Shown piece by piece: positions 38,899-47,458 of a stretch of DNA of 64,000 bases. Both the position numbers and the translations under genes were made by a program. The first letter of the stretch is position 1; the number at the start of each line of letters is the position of its first letter. The DNA is from Streptomyces sp. NBC_01198 (GTDB lineage Bacteria > Actinomycetota > Actinomycetes > Streptomycetales > Streptomycetaceae): NCBI RefSeq assembly GCF_036010485.1, contig NZ_CP108568.1, forward strand, positions 1,612,001 through 1,676,000, given 5' to 3'. The notes beneath the pieces are model-generated. The model had not been told where the DNA came from and did no database searches. It saw only the letters and a program-made list of their open reading frames with translations.

Positions 38899-40959
38899 TC
38901 AGTCGTCGGGGCGCATCAGGAAGTCGTACTCGGCGGGCAGCGGATGCCCGGCCCTGGCTGCGGCCCGCACGGCCTCGGTGATCTCGCCGTCGCCGGCCAG
39001 CAGGCGCTCCGCGACGGCGTACCAGATCTCGCTCAGCTCCTCCGCGCCCTCCCGCAGGTCGGCGACGACGATCCCGGCGTCCAGCAGGGCGCGGGCGGCC
39101 TGTGCGTCCCCCCGGGCCAGTGCGGTACGGGCACGGAGCAGCCGGATCCGCCCGTCGTCGGGCGGGGCGGTCCCGCCGGCGGCCGGCTCGGCGAGGAACC
39201 GCTCGGCCTCGGCGGTCCGGCCCGCCGCGAGCAGCACCGGCACCGCCTCGACCAGCAGCGCGCGCTGGGCCGCCCGGGCCTGCGGGCCGTACTGCCCGGC
39301 GGTGGCCAGCAGGCTGTCCCAGGCCGCCGTGTAGCGCTCGGCGGCCTGCTCGGTCCTGCCCGCGACGCTGTCGGCGACCGCCAGCGCGCGATGGCACCAG
39401 GGGGAGGGGTGGGCGGCCAGCGAGCGCTGCCAGCTGCGCACCGCCTGTGCCCGGTCGTCGGCGGCCCACTGGGCGATGCCGAGGTGGTAGTCGCGGAACC
39501 ATTCGTTGCCCGGGTAGGTGTCGGCGGACTCCAGCAGCTCGCGCCACTGCGGTGACACCAGGCAGGGGCCGGGCACGGCGCCGGGGGCGGGGCGGGGGAA
39601 GACGCCGGCCAGCAGCAGTTCCAGCCAGGGCTTCTGCGGGTCGCCGAGCGTGGTGGCGTCGAAGGGCGTGCCGGGCAGCCGGAAGTGGCCGCGCTCGGCC
39701 TCCAGGGCACCCCAGCCGGAACCGGTGGCCAGGATCTCCTTGGGGTCGGTGTCGGCGTACCCGAGCCAGTCGGCATAGGCGGTGTCGACGGCCGCGCGGG
39801 GCAGGGCCGCCTCCAGCCGGGCGGCCGCCTCGGCGCGGGCCGCCGGCCAGTCCTCGGCGTGCACCAGGTCCGGGTCGGCGCTGAGCGGGCCGTAGGCCTC
39901 CAGCCAGGACAGGTCGGTGTCTGCGGGCATCGGGATGTGCTCGAACTGGGTGCGGGCCAGCCCCGCCTGGATCTCCAGATAGCCGCCGGTGCCCGGCTCG
40001 GTGAGCCACTCCTGCCAGCGCCGGCCGCCGCTGCCCCGGCCCCACAGGAAGACCTTCCGGCCGCGCAGCAGGTCGGTGGACGTCTGGACCAGCCCGTGGC
40101 CGTCGCCGTCGAGCGCGGTGATCCAGCGGCGGTCGTCGCCGCGGATGTCGAGGAAGTAGTCGGCGGGGTGCGGCGATCCGGTCGGATAGCTCACGTCCGG
40201 GCCGCCGGGTGCCGGGACGGGCATCCCCACCTGCCGCAGCACGCGCCGGTGCCCGAAGTGCCAGGCCGCCTCCGCCGGGGCCAGTACGCGGGTGCGGTCG
40301 GTGTCGGGGACGGCGGTGTTGGACCACCAGTAGGCGGGCACGGTGCGGTCGTGCGGGTTGCGGACCCGGATGCCGACGTAGAGGAAGTCCGAATCCTCCG
40401 GGAGCCACAGGTCGATCTGGAATGCCAGGTCGCGCAGCCGCTCCCACTCCCACAGTCGCAGCATCTCGCCGCCGTCCGGCGCCGGCACCCGCCCGGCGTG
40501 CAGCGGAGCGCAGGTGTGCGCGGCGTGTCCGGTGGCGCCGAGGTTCCACTCGACCCCGCCGGAGAACCACGCCCCGGCCAGGCCGAAGTCGGCGGGCTGG
40601 AACACCGGGTTGCGGTAGAGCAGTTCGCGCCCGGTGGGCTTGTGGAACAGCGAGTGCAGCCGCCCGCCGAGCCCGGGCAGCACGGTGGCGCGCAGCCGGC
40701 TGTTCTCCACCACCAGGGCATCGAGGTCGGTCGGTTCGCGGTCCCGCCCGTAGCCGTCGAGCAGCCGGACCGGGAGCACCGTCCGCAGCGGCGCGTAGCC
40801 GATCTGCCGCACCATGTCGGCGGGCAGCCCGTCGAGATCGGCCGGGTCGATCCGGTGCAGCTCGCCGTGCGGGCGCAGCGCGGGCAGTGGGTTCTCCGGT
40901 CCGAGCGGGGCGGCCGGAATGCTCACCTTCGTACTGCGCACGGTCGTAGCCAAGGCCAC
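38899..40959 (-). CDS. DUF5107 galactose-mutarotase-like protein with TPR-like C-terminus
   Basis: The product is 686 residues. The N-terminal about 370 residues have the DUF5107 beta-sandwich look of glycoside-processing proteins: LPGLGGRLHSLFHKPTGREL, FSGGVEWNLGATGH, YWWSNTAV and WGRGSGGRRWQEWL. The rest is helical, in repeats of about 35 residues with Ala-Leu patterns (NEWFRDYHLGIAQWAADD; YTAAWDSLLATAG), consistent with TPR units. It is cytoplasmic, without a signal peptide. A sugar-related role is likely from the fold, but no reaction is known. GTG start; the RBS is poor. Upstream 40960-41194 (235 bp) shows no gene. Confidence 0.8.
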   Translation of the reverse strand: MALATTVRSTKVSIPAAPLGPENPLPALRPHGELHRIDPADLDGLPADMVRQIGYAPLRTVLPVRLLDGYGRDREPTDLDALVVENSRLRATVLPGLGGRLHSLFHKPTGRELLYRNPVFQPADFGLAGAWFSGGVEWNLGATGHAAHTCAPLHAGRVPAPDGGEMLRLWEWERLRDLAFQIDLWLPEDSDFLYVGIRVRNPHDRTVPAYWWSNTAVPDTDRTRVLAPAEAAWHFGHRRVLRQVGMPVPAPGGPDVSYPTGSPHPADYFLDIRGDDRRWITALDGDGHGLVQTSTDLLRGRKVFLWGRGSGGRRWQEWLTEPGTGGYLEIQAGLARTQFEHIPMPADTDLSWLEAYGPLSADPDLVHAEDWPAARAEAAARLEAALPRAAVDTAYADWLGYADTDPKEILATGSGWGALEAERGHFRLPGTPFDATTLGDPQKPWLELLLAGVFPRPAPGAVPGPCLVSPQWRELLESADTYPGNEWFRDYHLGIAQWAADDRAQAVRSWQRSLAAHPSPWCHRALAVADSVAGRTEQAAERYTAAWDSLLATAGQYGPQARAAQRALLVEAVPVLLAAGRTAEAERFLAEPAAGGTAPPDDGRIRLLRARTALARGDAQAARALLDAGIVVADLREGAEELSEIWYAVAERLLAGDGEITEAVRAAARAGHPLPAEYDFLMRPDD

Positions 40960-41194
40960 CTCATCCGGTTCGTCGGGTACGGGCCGGCCGCCGCGGTGTG
41001 CGGTGGGCCGTCGTCGGGTGTGCGGGACTGACAGGACTGACGATCACCATGGAACAGCCTTCGCCGCGGCCTGAACAGGCCCCGCCCGGGTCAGGGTTGG
41101 GCAAAGCTGCCGTAATCGGTCAGCTGGGCCGCGAGCTGGTCCGGCACGTGCGCGACCGGGTTGGTTGTCGGTGTTCGCTGCTACAACGGAGGTC

Positions 41195-41971
41195 ATGACG
41201 ACTTCGCCGGGGCCGCGGTTCGATGAATGGCTCGACCTGATAGACGAGCGGTCCGCCACCTTGCGTTCCGTGGCCGGCAAGGCACCGTCCGACGCCCGGA
41301 TCCCGGCCTGTCCGGACTGGACGGTGCCCGACCTGCTGGCCCACGTCGGCCGGACGCAGCGCTTCTGGGCCGCCGCCGTCACGGCCGGTCCCGCGTCCCG
41401 CCCGCCGGCCGACGGTGGGCTGCCGGACGGCGCGCCGACCGGTGACGCGCTGGAGTGGTCGGCGCACTCCACCGACGTCCTGCTCGACTCGCTGCGGGCC
41501 GCGGGAGGGGAGGCACGATGTTGGACCTGGTGGGCGGACTCGGGCAGCGCCTCCACGGCGGGCGCGGTGGCCCGGCACCACGCGCAGGAAGTCGCTGTGC
41601 ACGTCAGGGACGTCCAGGACGCGGCGGGTGTGGCAGAACCCCTGCCGTCCGGGCTCGCGTTGGATGCGGTCGATGAGTTCCTCCATGTCGGCTTCGGTTC
41701 GATGGACGGCTGGCCGCACTCCCCCGCCCGGGTCGCGCTGGTCGCGGACGAGGGGCCGGCGTGGACGCTGATCCTGGACGCGACCGGCGCCTCGGCGGTC
41801 CGCAGCGCCGCGGGCGAGGGCCGCCCCGAGGCCGATGCGACACTTTCCGCCCCGGCGAGCGATCTGCTGCTGGCCCTCTACCGCCGGGCGCCCTGGGACG
41901 ACGGGGCCCTGCGGGTGACCGGCGATGCCGCCCTCGTATGGCAGTTGGTGGTCTGGCCCCCGCTCGGTTGA
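41195..41971 (+). CDS. Maleylpyruvate isomerase-type mycothiol-dependent family protein
   Basis: The product is 258 residues. The DinB-like N-domain reads FDEWLDLIDERSATL, then PACPDWTVPDLLAHVGRTQRFW and RHHAQEVAVHVRDVQ, with the His positions that bind metal in mycothiol S-transferases and maleylpyruvate isomerase. A C-terminal SCP2-like domain follows. The ATG at 41195 follows ACGGAGG. It is a second member of this superfamily in the window (the other at 4848). The reaction is unknown. Confidence 0.82.
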   Translation: MTTSPGPRFDEWLDLIDERSATLRSVAGKAPSDARIPACPDWTVPDLLAHVGRTQRFWAAAVTAGPASRPPADGGLPDGAPTGDALEWSAHSTDVLLDSLRAAGGEARCWTWWADSGSASTAGAVARHHAQEVAVHVRDVQDAAGVAEPLPSGLALDAVDEFLHVGFGSMDGWPHSPARVALVADEGPAWTLILDATGASAVRSAAGEGRPEADATLSAPASDLLLALYRRAPWDDGALRVTGDAALVWQLVVWPPLG

Positions 41972-41985
41972 GGACGTACCGTCCT
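41971..41985 (+). terminator. Small stem-loop at a stop codon
   Basis: AGGACG (41971-41976) and CGTCCT (41980-41985) pair around a TAC loop, starting on the last base of the isomerase-like gene stop and followed by TTAAA. It may attenuate transcription into the lipoprotein gene or structure its leader. Weak evidence. Confidence 0.35.
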
Positions 41986-42002
41986 TTAAAGGGGTGATGC
42001 CC

Positions 42003-42692
42003 ATGTCAGGTCGAGCGTGGCGGGCGGCCGGTGTGACGGGTGGGGCACTGTTATTGCTAGTCGGCTGCGCCTGGGGCGGCCACCAGGATTCGGCAGAAAC
42101 ACCCGACCCCACCGGGTCACCCGGCCCCCCGGTCGGCAGCATCGAACACCCCCGCCCGGTGGACTGCACGGACGGCGCGACTCCGCTGTCCGGCCGTACG
42201 GGCGGCCCGACCCGCACGGCTGCCACGGCGACCCTGGCGACGACTCCCGACCCGACCGTCACGCCGGGCCGTCCCTGGTCACCGCCCGCCTCGCCATCGT
42301 CCAGCCCGGGACACGACGACGTGACGGTCGGTCCACTGACCCTGGAAGGCCTGCGCGGACTGGTCGGCGGCGACCAGAACGCGCATGCCGTGCACAACGC
42401 CGACGGCTGGCACTATCTGATCGGCGCCTCCGTCCGTGACGGCGGTGCGGTGACCGTCACGATCGGGGCGGAACTGCGCGCCCGGGCAGGTCTGGAATTC
42501 GGCGGCAACCAGGGCATGGCGCCGGCGCCCTCGGTGACCTTCTACGCGTGTCCTGATGCGGCGACCTCCTATCTCGGTGCGTTCTTCGTCGCGGGTGACG
42601 GCAGGGCCTGCGTGCCGCTGGACATCCGGGTGGGTGACGGCGCGCCACAGCGGGTGGTGATCTCTTTCTTCCGCGGCGAGTGCCCTGCATAG
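42003..42692 (+). CDS. Secreted lipoprotein with a TTA codon in the signal peptide
   Basis: The product is 229 residues. The lipobox LLVGC follows a hydrophobic run; Cys22 should be lipidated. The four Leu before it use CTG, TTA, TTG and CTA in a row, so codon 17 is TTA (42051-42053), which needs the bldA tRNA in Streptomyces; these codons are very unlike the neighbours. A Pro/Thr/Ser-rich tether (about 30-100) leads to a globular domain with VTFYACPDAATSYLG and two further Cys. The ATG at 42003, 8 nt behind AAAGGGG, is preferred over ATG 41997. The ankyrin gene follows after 9 nt. Function unknown. Confidence 0.78.
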   Translation: MSGRAWRAAGVTGGALLLLVGCAWGGHQDSAETPDPTGSPGPPVGSIEHPRPVDCTDGATPLSGRTGGPTRTAATATLATTPDPTVTPGRPWSPPASPSSSPGHDDVTVGPLTLEGLRGLVGGDQNAHAVHNADGWHYLIGASVRDGGAVTVTIGAELRARAGLEFGGNQGMAPAPSVTFYACPDAATSYLGAFFVAGDGRACVPLDIRVGDGAPQRVVISFFRGECPA

Positions 42693-42701
42693 GGTGGGTC
42701 C

Positions 42702-43139
42702 ATGACCGAGCCGAACCCCGGGCCGAGCCACCAGCCCGACGCCGAGCAAGAACCCGCCCACGACCCGGAGGTGTTGCAGCTCGCCGCGCAGGTCTTCGAT
42801 CTCGCCCGGAAGGGCGACACCGCGAAACTCGCCGCCTACATCGATGCCGGCGTCCCGGCGAACCTGACCAACGACCGCGGCGACACGCTGCTGATGCTCG
42901 CCGCCTACCACGGTCACGCCGACACCGTCAGCGCGCTGCTCCAGCGCGGGGCGGAACCCAACCGGATCAACGATCGTGGTCAGACCCCGCTGGCCGGCGC
43001 GGTCTTCAAGGGCGAGCGGGACGTGATCGACGCGCTGGTCGAGGGCGGTGCCGACCCCATGGTCGGTATGCCGTCCGCGGTCGAGACGGCCCGGATGTTC
43101 GGCAAGGACGAGCTGCTCAGGCTCTTCGGCGCCGGATGA
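42702..43139 (+). CDS. Small ankyrin-repeat protein
   Basis: The product is 145 residues. After a disordered acidic, Pro-rich N-terminus there are about three to four ankyrin repeats: GDTAKLAAYIDAGVPANLTND, GDTLLMLAAYHGHADTVSAL, GQTPLAGAVFKGERDVIDAL, and a final capping unit. It should be cytoplasmic and act through protein contacts. Nine nucleotides from the lipoprotein stop, it is almost certainly in the same transcript and so may also depend on the TTA codon there for expression. Function unknown. Confidence 0.88.
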   Translation: MTEPNPGPSHQPDAEQEPAHDPEVLQLAAQVFDLARKGDTAKLAAYIDAGVPANLTNDRGDTLLMLAAYHGHADTVSALLQRGAEPNRINDRGQTPLAGAVFKGERDVIDALVEGGADPMVGMPSAVETARMFGKDELLRLFGAG

Positions 43140-43145
43140 GTCCCG

Positions 43146-43175
43146 CTGGCCGGGCGGGAGCTGACGCCCGGCCAG
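43146..43175. terminator. Bidirectional terminator
   Basis: This is a perfect 11-bp stem, CTGGCCGGGCG (43146-43156) with CGCCCGGCCAG (43165-43175), and an 8-nt loop. It lies between the ends of the ankyrin gene (plus) and the allantoicase gene (minus). Confidence 0.8.
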
Positions 43176-43191
43176 ATCGGTTCAGGCCGGC

Positions 43192-44397
43192 TCATGTCAG
43201 GGTCGCCGCGCGCCGGGCGAGCCTGCCGGCACCCTGCTCGGTCAGGGAGCCGAACAGCCGCAGCCGGGCTATCCCGCCGTCCGGGAAGATGTCGACCCTG
43301 ACATGGGTGGCCGGTCGGGGGTCAACCAGGAAGCGGTGGATCGTGTCGGGCTGCAGCCGCACCCGGTCCAGCAGCGGGACCCACCCGGCGCCGTCCCTGA
43401 CCCACACCTCCGCCCAACCGGCCGCATTGCCTTTGAGATAGCCGGTGTCGATCTCGATGGCGCGGATCTCACCCTGCTCCGCCAACCGGTAGCTGATCCA
43501 GTCGTGCCCGCTGTCCCGCCGCCGCCTGGTCTCCCAGCCCTCGTCCATCTTCTGCGAACGGCCGGGCAGGATGGTGTGCTCCGGCGGCGAGTAGAAGCGG
43601 TCGGAGGCGTCCATGACGGCCCCGCCGTTCTCCAGCGCCACCAGGTCGAACGTCCCCAGCGCCGCCAGCCATGCGGGGTCGGGCACCACCTCACCCAGCA
43701 CCCGCAGGCGCGCGATCCCGCCGTCCGGATGCTGCCGCAGCCGCAGATGGGTGAAGCGGCGCTCCACATGGACCGCGAAGACATTCTCCGCGTGACCGCC
43801 GACAGGAGAGCGCGGTATCACCACGGTCCAGCGCAGCCCCGGATCCAGCAGCTCTTCCGGGGACGCCGACGGTGTGGTCGCGAGCGCCTCCACCGACACC
43901 GCCTGCGGGTAGTTCCCCCGGAAATGCGCCGTGTCCACCACGATCGCGCGGATCACTCCGGGCGTCCCCAGCCGGATCAGCGCCCAGTCATGGTCGGCCG
44001 CATCGGGGTGCGGGACCTGCGCGGACCCGCCGCGCCGCCGCCTGGTCTCCCAGCCGTCCATGATCTTGCCCTTGTGCCCGAAGCGCTCCGGGTCGAAGAC
44101 GGCGGGCCCGCGGACCAGCAGATTCTCCCGCTCGGCGAAGAATTCGTCGTTGGCCGCGACGACCCCTGCTCCGAGCCTGCGGTCGGCCAGGTCCGTCAGC
44201 TCTGCGAGGGCCGCCGGGCCCAGGTCCCCGCGCCGGTAGTCGGCGAACGGATTACCACCCGCGTAGGGCAGTGCGTCCCCCGTGAAGGCCGTCAGCGCCG
44301 TGAATGACTCCCCCGCGGCCGTGCCGCCCCTCGTGCCGGCGGCCGCACTCGCGCCGACACCCGTGGTCGGCCCCGCGCCCGCACCCGTGCTCGTCAT
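43192..44397 (-). CDS. alc: Allantoicase
   Basis: The product is 401 residues with two tandem allantoicase jelly-roll domains, each with the conserved MDGWETRRRR / MDEGWETRRRR and HDWALIRLG / HDWISYRLA pattern, followed by DTAHFRGNYP or DTGYLKGNAA. It hydrolyses allantoate to ureidoglycolate and urea in purine catabolism. The N-terminal 25 residues are a Gly/Ala/Thr-rich low-complexity run; the true start could be slightly later. Allantoinase and the usual IclR-type regulator are not beside it. A LysR gene lies 81 nt upstream on the same strand. Confidence 0.93.
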   Translation of the reverse strand: MTSTGAGAGPTTGVGASAAAGTRGGTAAGESFTALTAFTGDALPYAGGNPFADYRRGDLGPAALAELTDLADRRLGAGVVAANDEFFAERENLLVRGPAVFDPERFGHKGKIMDGWETRRRRGGSAQVPHPDAADHDWALIRLGTPGVIRAIVVDTAHFRGNYPQAVSVEALATTPSASPEELLDPGLRWTVVIPRSPVGGHAENVFAVHVERRFTHLRLRQHPDGGIARLRVLGEVVPDPAWLAALGTFDLVALENGGAVMDASDRFYSPPEHTILPGRSQKMDEGWETRRRRDSGHDWISYRLAEQGEIRAIEIDTGYLKGNAAGWAEVWVRDGAGWVPLLDRVRLQPDTIHRFLVDPRPATHVRVDIFPDGGIARLRLFGSLTEQGAGRLARRAATLT

Positions 44398-44478
44398 CGT
44401 CCGTCCGCCTCTCTCCCGTACTCCGCTCGCCTGTTCCCTCCACTCTCCGCCCCGGCGACCGTTCACGTCCATCGAAAC

Positions 44479-45417
44479 TTACTGAACTGACCTTTCAGTT
44501 GCGCTGTACAGTGGGTCGAGGTCAGCGGCCTCCCGGAGCGCGCCCAGCGTTCTCCGCAGCAGCGGCGCGTCCTGTGCCCCGCCGCGTACCGCCCCGACGA
44601 TCCGGCGCCGCGGCCGGTCGGCCTCCAGCGCACGGACCACGACCTCCTGCCGCAGCCCGCCTGCCGTCGCCATCCGCGGCACCAGCGCGACCCCCATACC
44701 CCCCGCGACCAGCGAGAAGATGGCGGGCCAGGCCGCCGCCGCATGCGCCTGCTCCGGCACGAACCCGGCATCGGCGCAGGCCGCCAGGGTCAGGTCGCGC
44801 CACGGTCCGCTGCTCCCGAAGATCCACTTCTCCTCCGCGAGCTGCGCCAGCCGTAGCCCGGGTGCGGTCGCCAGCGGATGGCCGGGCGGCAGCGCGATGT
44901 CGAGCGGGTCGGTGAGCAGCGGGAAGAGCACGAAACGCGGGTCCCCGGCGGTGGGCGCGTCGACCGCGAGCGACAGCGCCAGGTCGACCTCGCCGGCGGC
45001 CAGCCGCTCGTAGGCCTCGGCGGCCTCAGCCTCCCGCACGGAGATGGTGATGCCCGGTGAGCTGCGGCGCAGCAGCGCCGCGGCCGGTACCACGAGCCGG
45101 GTGATCGCAGTGGCGATGGTCCCGATCCGCACCACGCCCGCCTCTCCCTGCGCCCAGCCGTCGATCTCGGCGCCGGCCCGTTCGAGCTGGGCGAAGACGA
45201 TCTCGGCGTGCCGCAGCAGCACGTGCGCGGCCCCGGTCAGCCGGACGCCCCGGCCGCGCGCCTCGATGACGGGCGTGCCGACCTGTTTCGACAGGGCGGC
45301 CAGCTGCTGCGACACCGCCGACGGCGTCATTCGGAGGGCGCCGGCGGCGGCGGTGACGGTGCCGGTGTCGTGCAGGGCGCGCAGGATCTGCAGTTTGCGG
45401 AGGTCCCAGTCCTTCAT
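44479..45417 (-). CDS. LysR family transcriptional regulator
   Basis: The product is 312 residues. HTH: LRKLQILRALHDTGTVTAAAG, then MTPSAVSQQLAALSKQVG. The effector domain has GEAGVVRIGTIATAITRLVVP, DLALSLAVDAP and VAGGMGVALVP. It lies upstream of alc on the same strand with an 81-nt gap, so it may be co-transcribed with or control allantoicase, but LysR genes more often regulate a divergent neighbour, and none is present. The target is undetermined. Confidence 0.88.
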   Translation of the reverse strand: MKDWDLRKLQILRALHDTGTVTAAAGALRMTPSAVSQQLAALSKQVGTPVIEARGRGVRLTGAAHVLLRHAEIVFAQLERAGAEIDGWAQGEAGVVRIGTIATAITRLVVPAAALLRRSSPGITISVREAEAAEAYERLAAGEVDLALSLAVDAPTAGDPRFVLFPLLTDPLDIALPPGHPLATAPGLRLAQLAEEKWIFGSSGPWRDLTLAACADAGFVPEQAHAAAAWPAIFSLVAGGMGVALVPRMATAGGLRQEVVVRALEADRPRRRIVGAVRGGAQDAPLLRRTLGALREAADLDPLYSATERSVQ

Positions 45418-45574
45418 GCAGGCAGCCTAAACATTCACGGGAGAAATGTGCTGCCGACTTGTGCTGCCGACCCGGGGCGGGACCTGGTGGTCCACGGCGG
45501 TGCCGACCGCCCATACCGGCCCCCGCACCGGCCCTGCGCCCGCCCCTGCCGGCCGGGTCACGAGGGCCGGCAGG

Positions 45575-46564
45575 TCACCAGGTCCAGCCGGTGCGCCAGG
45601 TGGCCGCCGCGGCGCGGTCCCTGTGCTGCTGCGGGCTGACCCCGCGGACCCGTTTGAAGGCCGCGCTGAGCGCGAAGGGGCTGCCGTAGCCGACCCTGCG
45701 GGCCACCGAGGCGACGGTCGCGTCCGGCTCGCGCAGCAGGTCGGCGGCCAGCGCCAGCCGCCAACCGGTCAGGTAGGCCATCGGCGGCTCGCCGACCAGG
45801 TCGGTGAAGCGACGGCCGAGGGCGGCCCGGGACACCCCGGTCCTGGCGGCCAGGTCGGCGACCGTCCAGGGATGCGCCGGGTCGTCGTGCAGCAGCCGCA
45901 GCGCCGGCCCCACGACCGGGTCGCCCTGGGCGGCGTACCAGGCGGGGGCGGCGGCCTCGGGCCGGCCGAACCAGGCTCGCAGCACCGCGATCAGCAGCAG
46001 GTCGAGCAACCGGTCGAGCACCACGTCCTGGCCCGGCTCGTCCCGGACGACCTCGTCACTGAGCAGCGCGGGCAGCGGGCTCGACCACCCGTCGCCCGGC
46101 AGCACCAGCACCCGCGGCAGCGCGGACAGCAGCCGGCCGCTGATCTCGCCGCGCATCTGGTACGTCCCGCTGATCATGACGGCGGACCCCGGCGACCCGC
46201 CGGCCGACACTCCGCCGGGGTCGTCGCCCCAGGTCCGCACGCCCAGATCCATCCGCTCGCACAGTTCGGTGCCGTCGTCGGCAGTGGAGACCTGGCCCGG
46301 CCCGATGACGATCCGCGGCGCGGTCTCCCGGTCGCCGGCGAGGACGTACGGTTCGGGTCCGCGGATCACCGCGATGTCGCCGGGGCGCAGCACACGCGTC
46401 CCGGCGTCCTCGGTCCGGATCCAGGCGTCGCCCCTGACCATCAGCACCAGGGTCAGTGGCGCGAGATCGGCGATCCTGACCGACCAGGGCGGTGTGAGGA
46501 CCGACCTGAGCAGGAAAGCGCCGCGTGCCCGCGGGCCGTCGAGCAGTTCGGCCAGTGCGTCCAT
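45575..46564 (-). CDS. AraC family regulator with N-terminal cupin
   Basis: The product is 329 residues. Residues 1-200 form a cupin-like sensor (LVLMVRGDAWIR, RPGDIAVIRGPEPYVL) and residues about 215-320 the AraC double HTH: WTVADLAARTGVSRAALGRRF and ATVASVARRVGYGSPFALSAAFKRVRG. Divergently transcribed from a DUF1772 membrane protein gene; an 11-codon-like 33-bp direct repeat lies in the shared gap. The pairing is likely regulator and target. Confidence 0.9.
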   Translation of the reverse strand: MDALAELLDGPRARGAFLLRSVLTPPWSVRIADLAPLTLVLMVRGDAWIRTEDAGTRVLRPGDIAVIRGPEPYVLAGDRETAPRIVIGPGQVSTADDGTELCERMDLGVRTWGDDPGGVSAGGSPGSAVMISGTYQMRGEISGRLLSALPRVLVLPGDGWSSPLPALLSDEVVRDEPGQDVVLDRLLDLLLIAVLRAWFGRPEAAAPAWYAAQGDPVVGPALRLLHDDPAHPWTVADLAARTGVSRAALGRRFTDLVGEPPMAYLTGWRLALAADLLREPDATVASVARRVGYGSPFALSAAFKRVRGVSPQQHRDRAAAATWRTGWTW

Positions 46565-46685
46565 GACCGACAGCCTAGGGCTGGACGCCTGCGTATGGGG
46601 GTGAGCTTTTCAGCGATGGCCGGGTGGTGTATCCCGCGGATTCACTGAGGTCATGACGCAGAACCCGCCCGCCGGATCCGCCGCC

Positions 46686-46751
46686 CGCCCGCACGTGCCC
46701 GTGCCCGATCGCCCATCCCGCCCGTACGTGCCCGTGCCTGATCGCGCGCCC
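46686..46751. repeat. 33-bp tandem direct repeat upstream of the DUF1772 gene
   Basis: Two copies (46686-46718 and 46719-46751) share the core CGTGCCCGTGCC-GATCGC; five to seven positions differ. The period is about three helical turns. It sits between the divergent AraC gene and the DUF1772 start at 46773, where direct-repeat operators of AraC regulators are expected. Alternatively, if translation starts at ATG 46653, the repeat encodes an 11-residue Pro-rich duplication. Confidence 0.5.
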
Positions 46752-46772
46752 CGCCCGACCCGAGGAGTTGCC

Positions 46773-47279
46773 ATGGACGGCGACCTCCGCAGCCTGGTGC
46801 TGCTTGCCGCCACCCTGACGACCGGTCTGATGGCCGGGCTGTACTTCGCCTTCTCGGTCGCCGTGATGCCCGGCCTCCGACAGGCCGGGGACCGCTCGTT
46901 CATCGAGACGATGCAGCGCGTGAACGTGGCCGTCCTCAACGGATGGTTCACTCTCGCCTTCGGCGGCGCCCTCGTGCTCGGCGTGCTGGCGGCGGTGCTG
47001 CACCGTGGCGGGGACGGGCGGTCCGCGCTGCCGTGGATCATCGCCGGCGTCGTGCTCTACGCGGTCTCGCTGGTCATCACGATGGGCTTCAGCGTGCCGC
47101 TCAACAACCGGCTGGCAGACGCGGGGGCACCCGGGCACGTCCACGATCCGGCAGCGGTGCGGGCGCAGTTCGAGGCCACCTGGGTGCACTGGAACCTCGC
47201 ACGCACCCTGGTCACCAGCGGCGCGCTCGGCTGCCTGGCGTGGGCGATGCGGGTGGCGGGTGCTGCCGGTCGCGCGTGA
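46773..47279 (+). CDS. DUF1772 (anthrone oxygenase-like) integral membrane protein
   Basis: The product is 168 residues with four membrane helices: LVLLAATLTTGLMAGLYFAFS, WFTLAFGGALVLGVLAAVL, LPWIIAGVVLYAVSLVITMG and the C-terminal TLVTSGALGCLAWAMRV. The pattern GLYFAFSVAVMPGL and VPLNNRLAD is characteristic of DUF1772. The ATG at 46773 has GAGGAG 5 nt upstream and gives the normal family length; ATG 46653 would add 40 Pro-rich residues. It is divergent from the AraC gene. Biochemical role unknown in bacteria. Confidence 0.82.
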   Translation: MDGDLRSLVLLAATLTTGLMAGLYFAFSVAVMPGLRQAGDRSFIETMQRVNVAVLNGWFTLAFGGALVLGVLAAVLHRGGDGRSALPWIIAGVVLYAVSLVITMGFSVPLNNRLADAGAPGHVHDPAAVRAQFEATWVHWNLARTLVTSGALGCLAWAMRVAGAAGRA

Positions 47280-47458
47280 CCCGCCGTGACGCGCCGGCTC
47301 CGCTAGAGTCGGTGGCGGTCGCGACTGGCGAGGGTGGACCACCACCGGGGAGCGGCCGTCCGCATCCGCGATGCGTCGACCGCCTGGGCGCCTCCGTCAA
47401 CGCAGCCCGCCCGTCCCGCGCTTGCGGGACCACGGGCTCGGACCGAGGAGGCCGGGAC

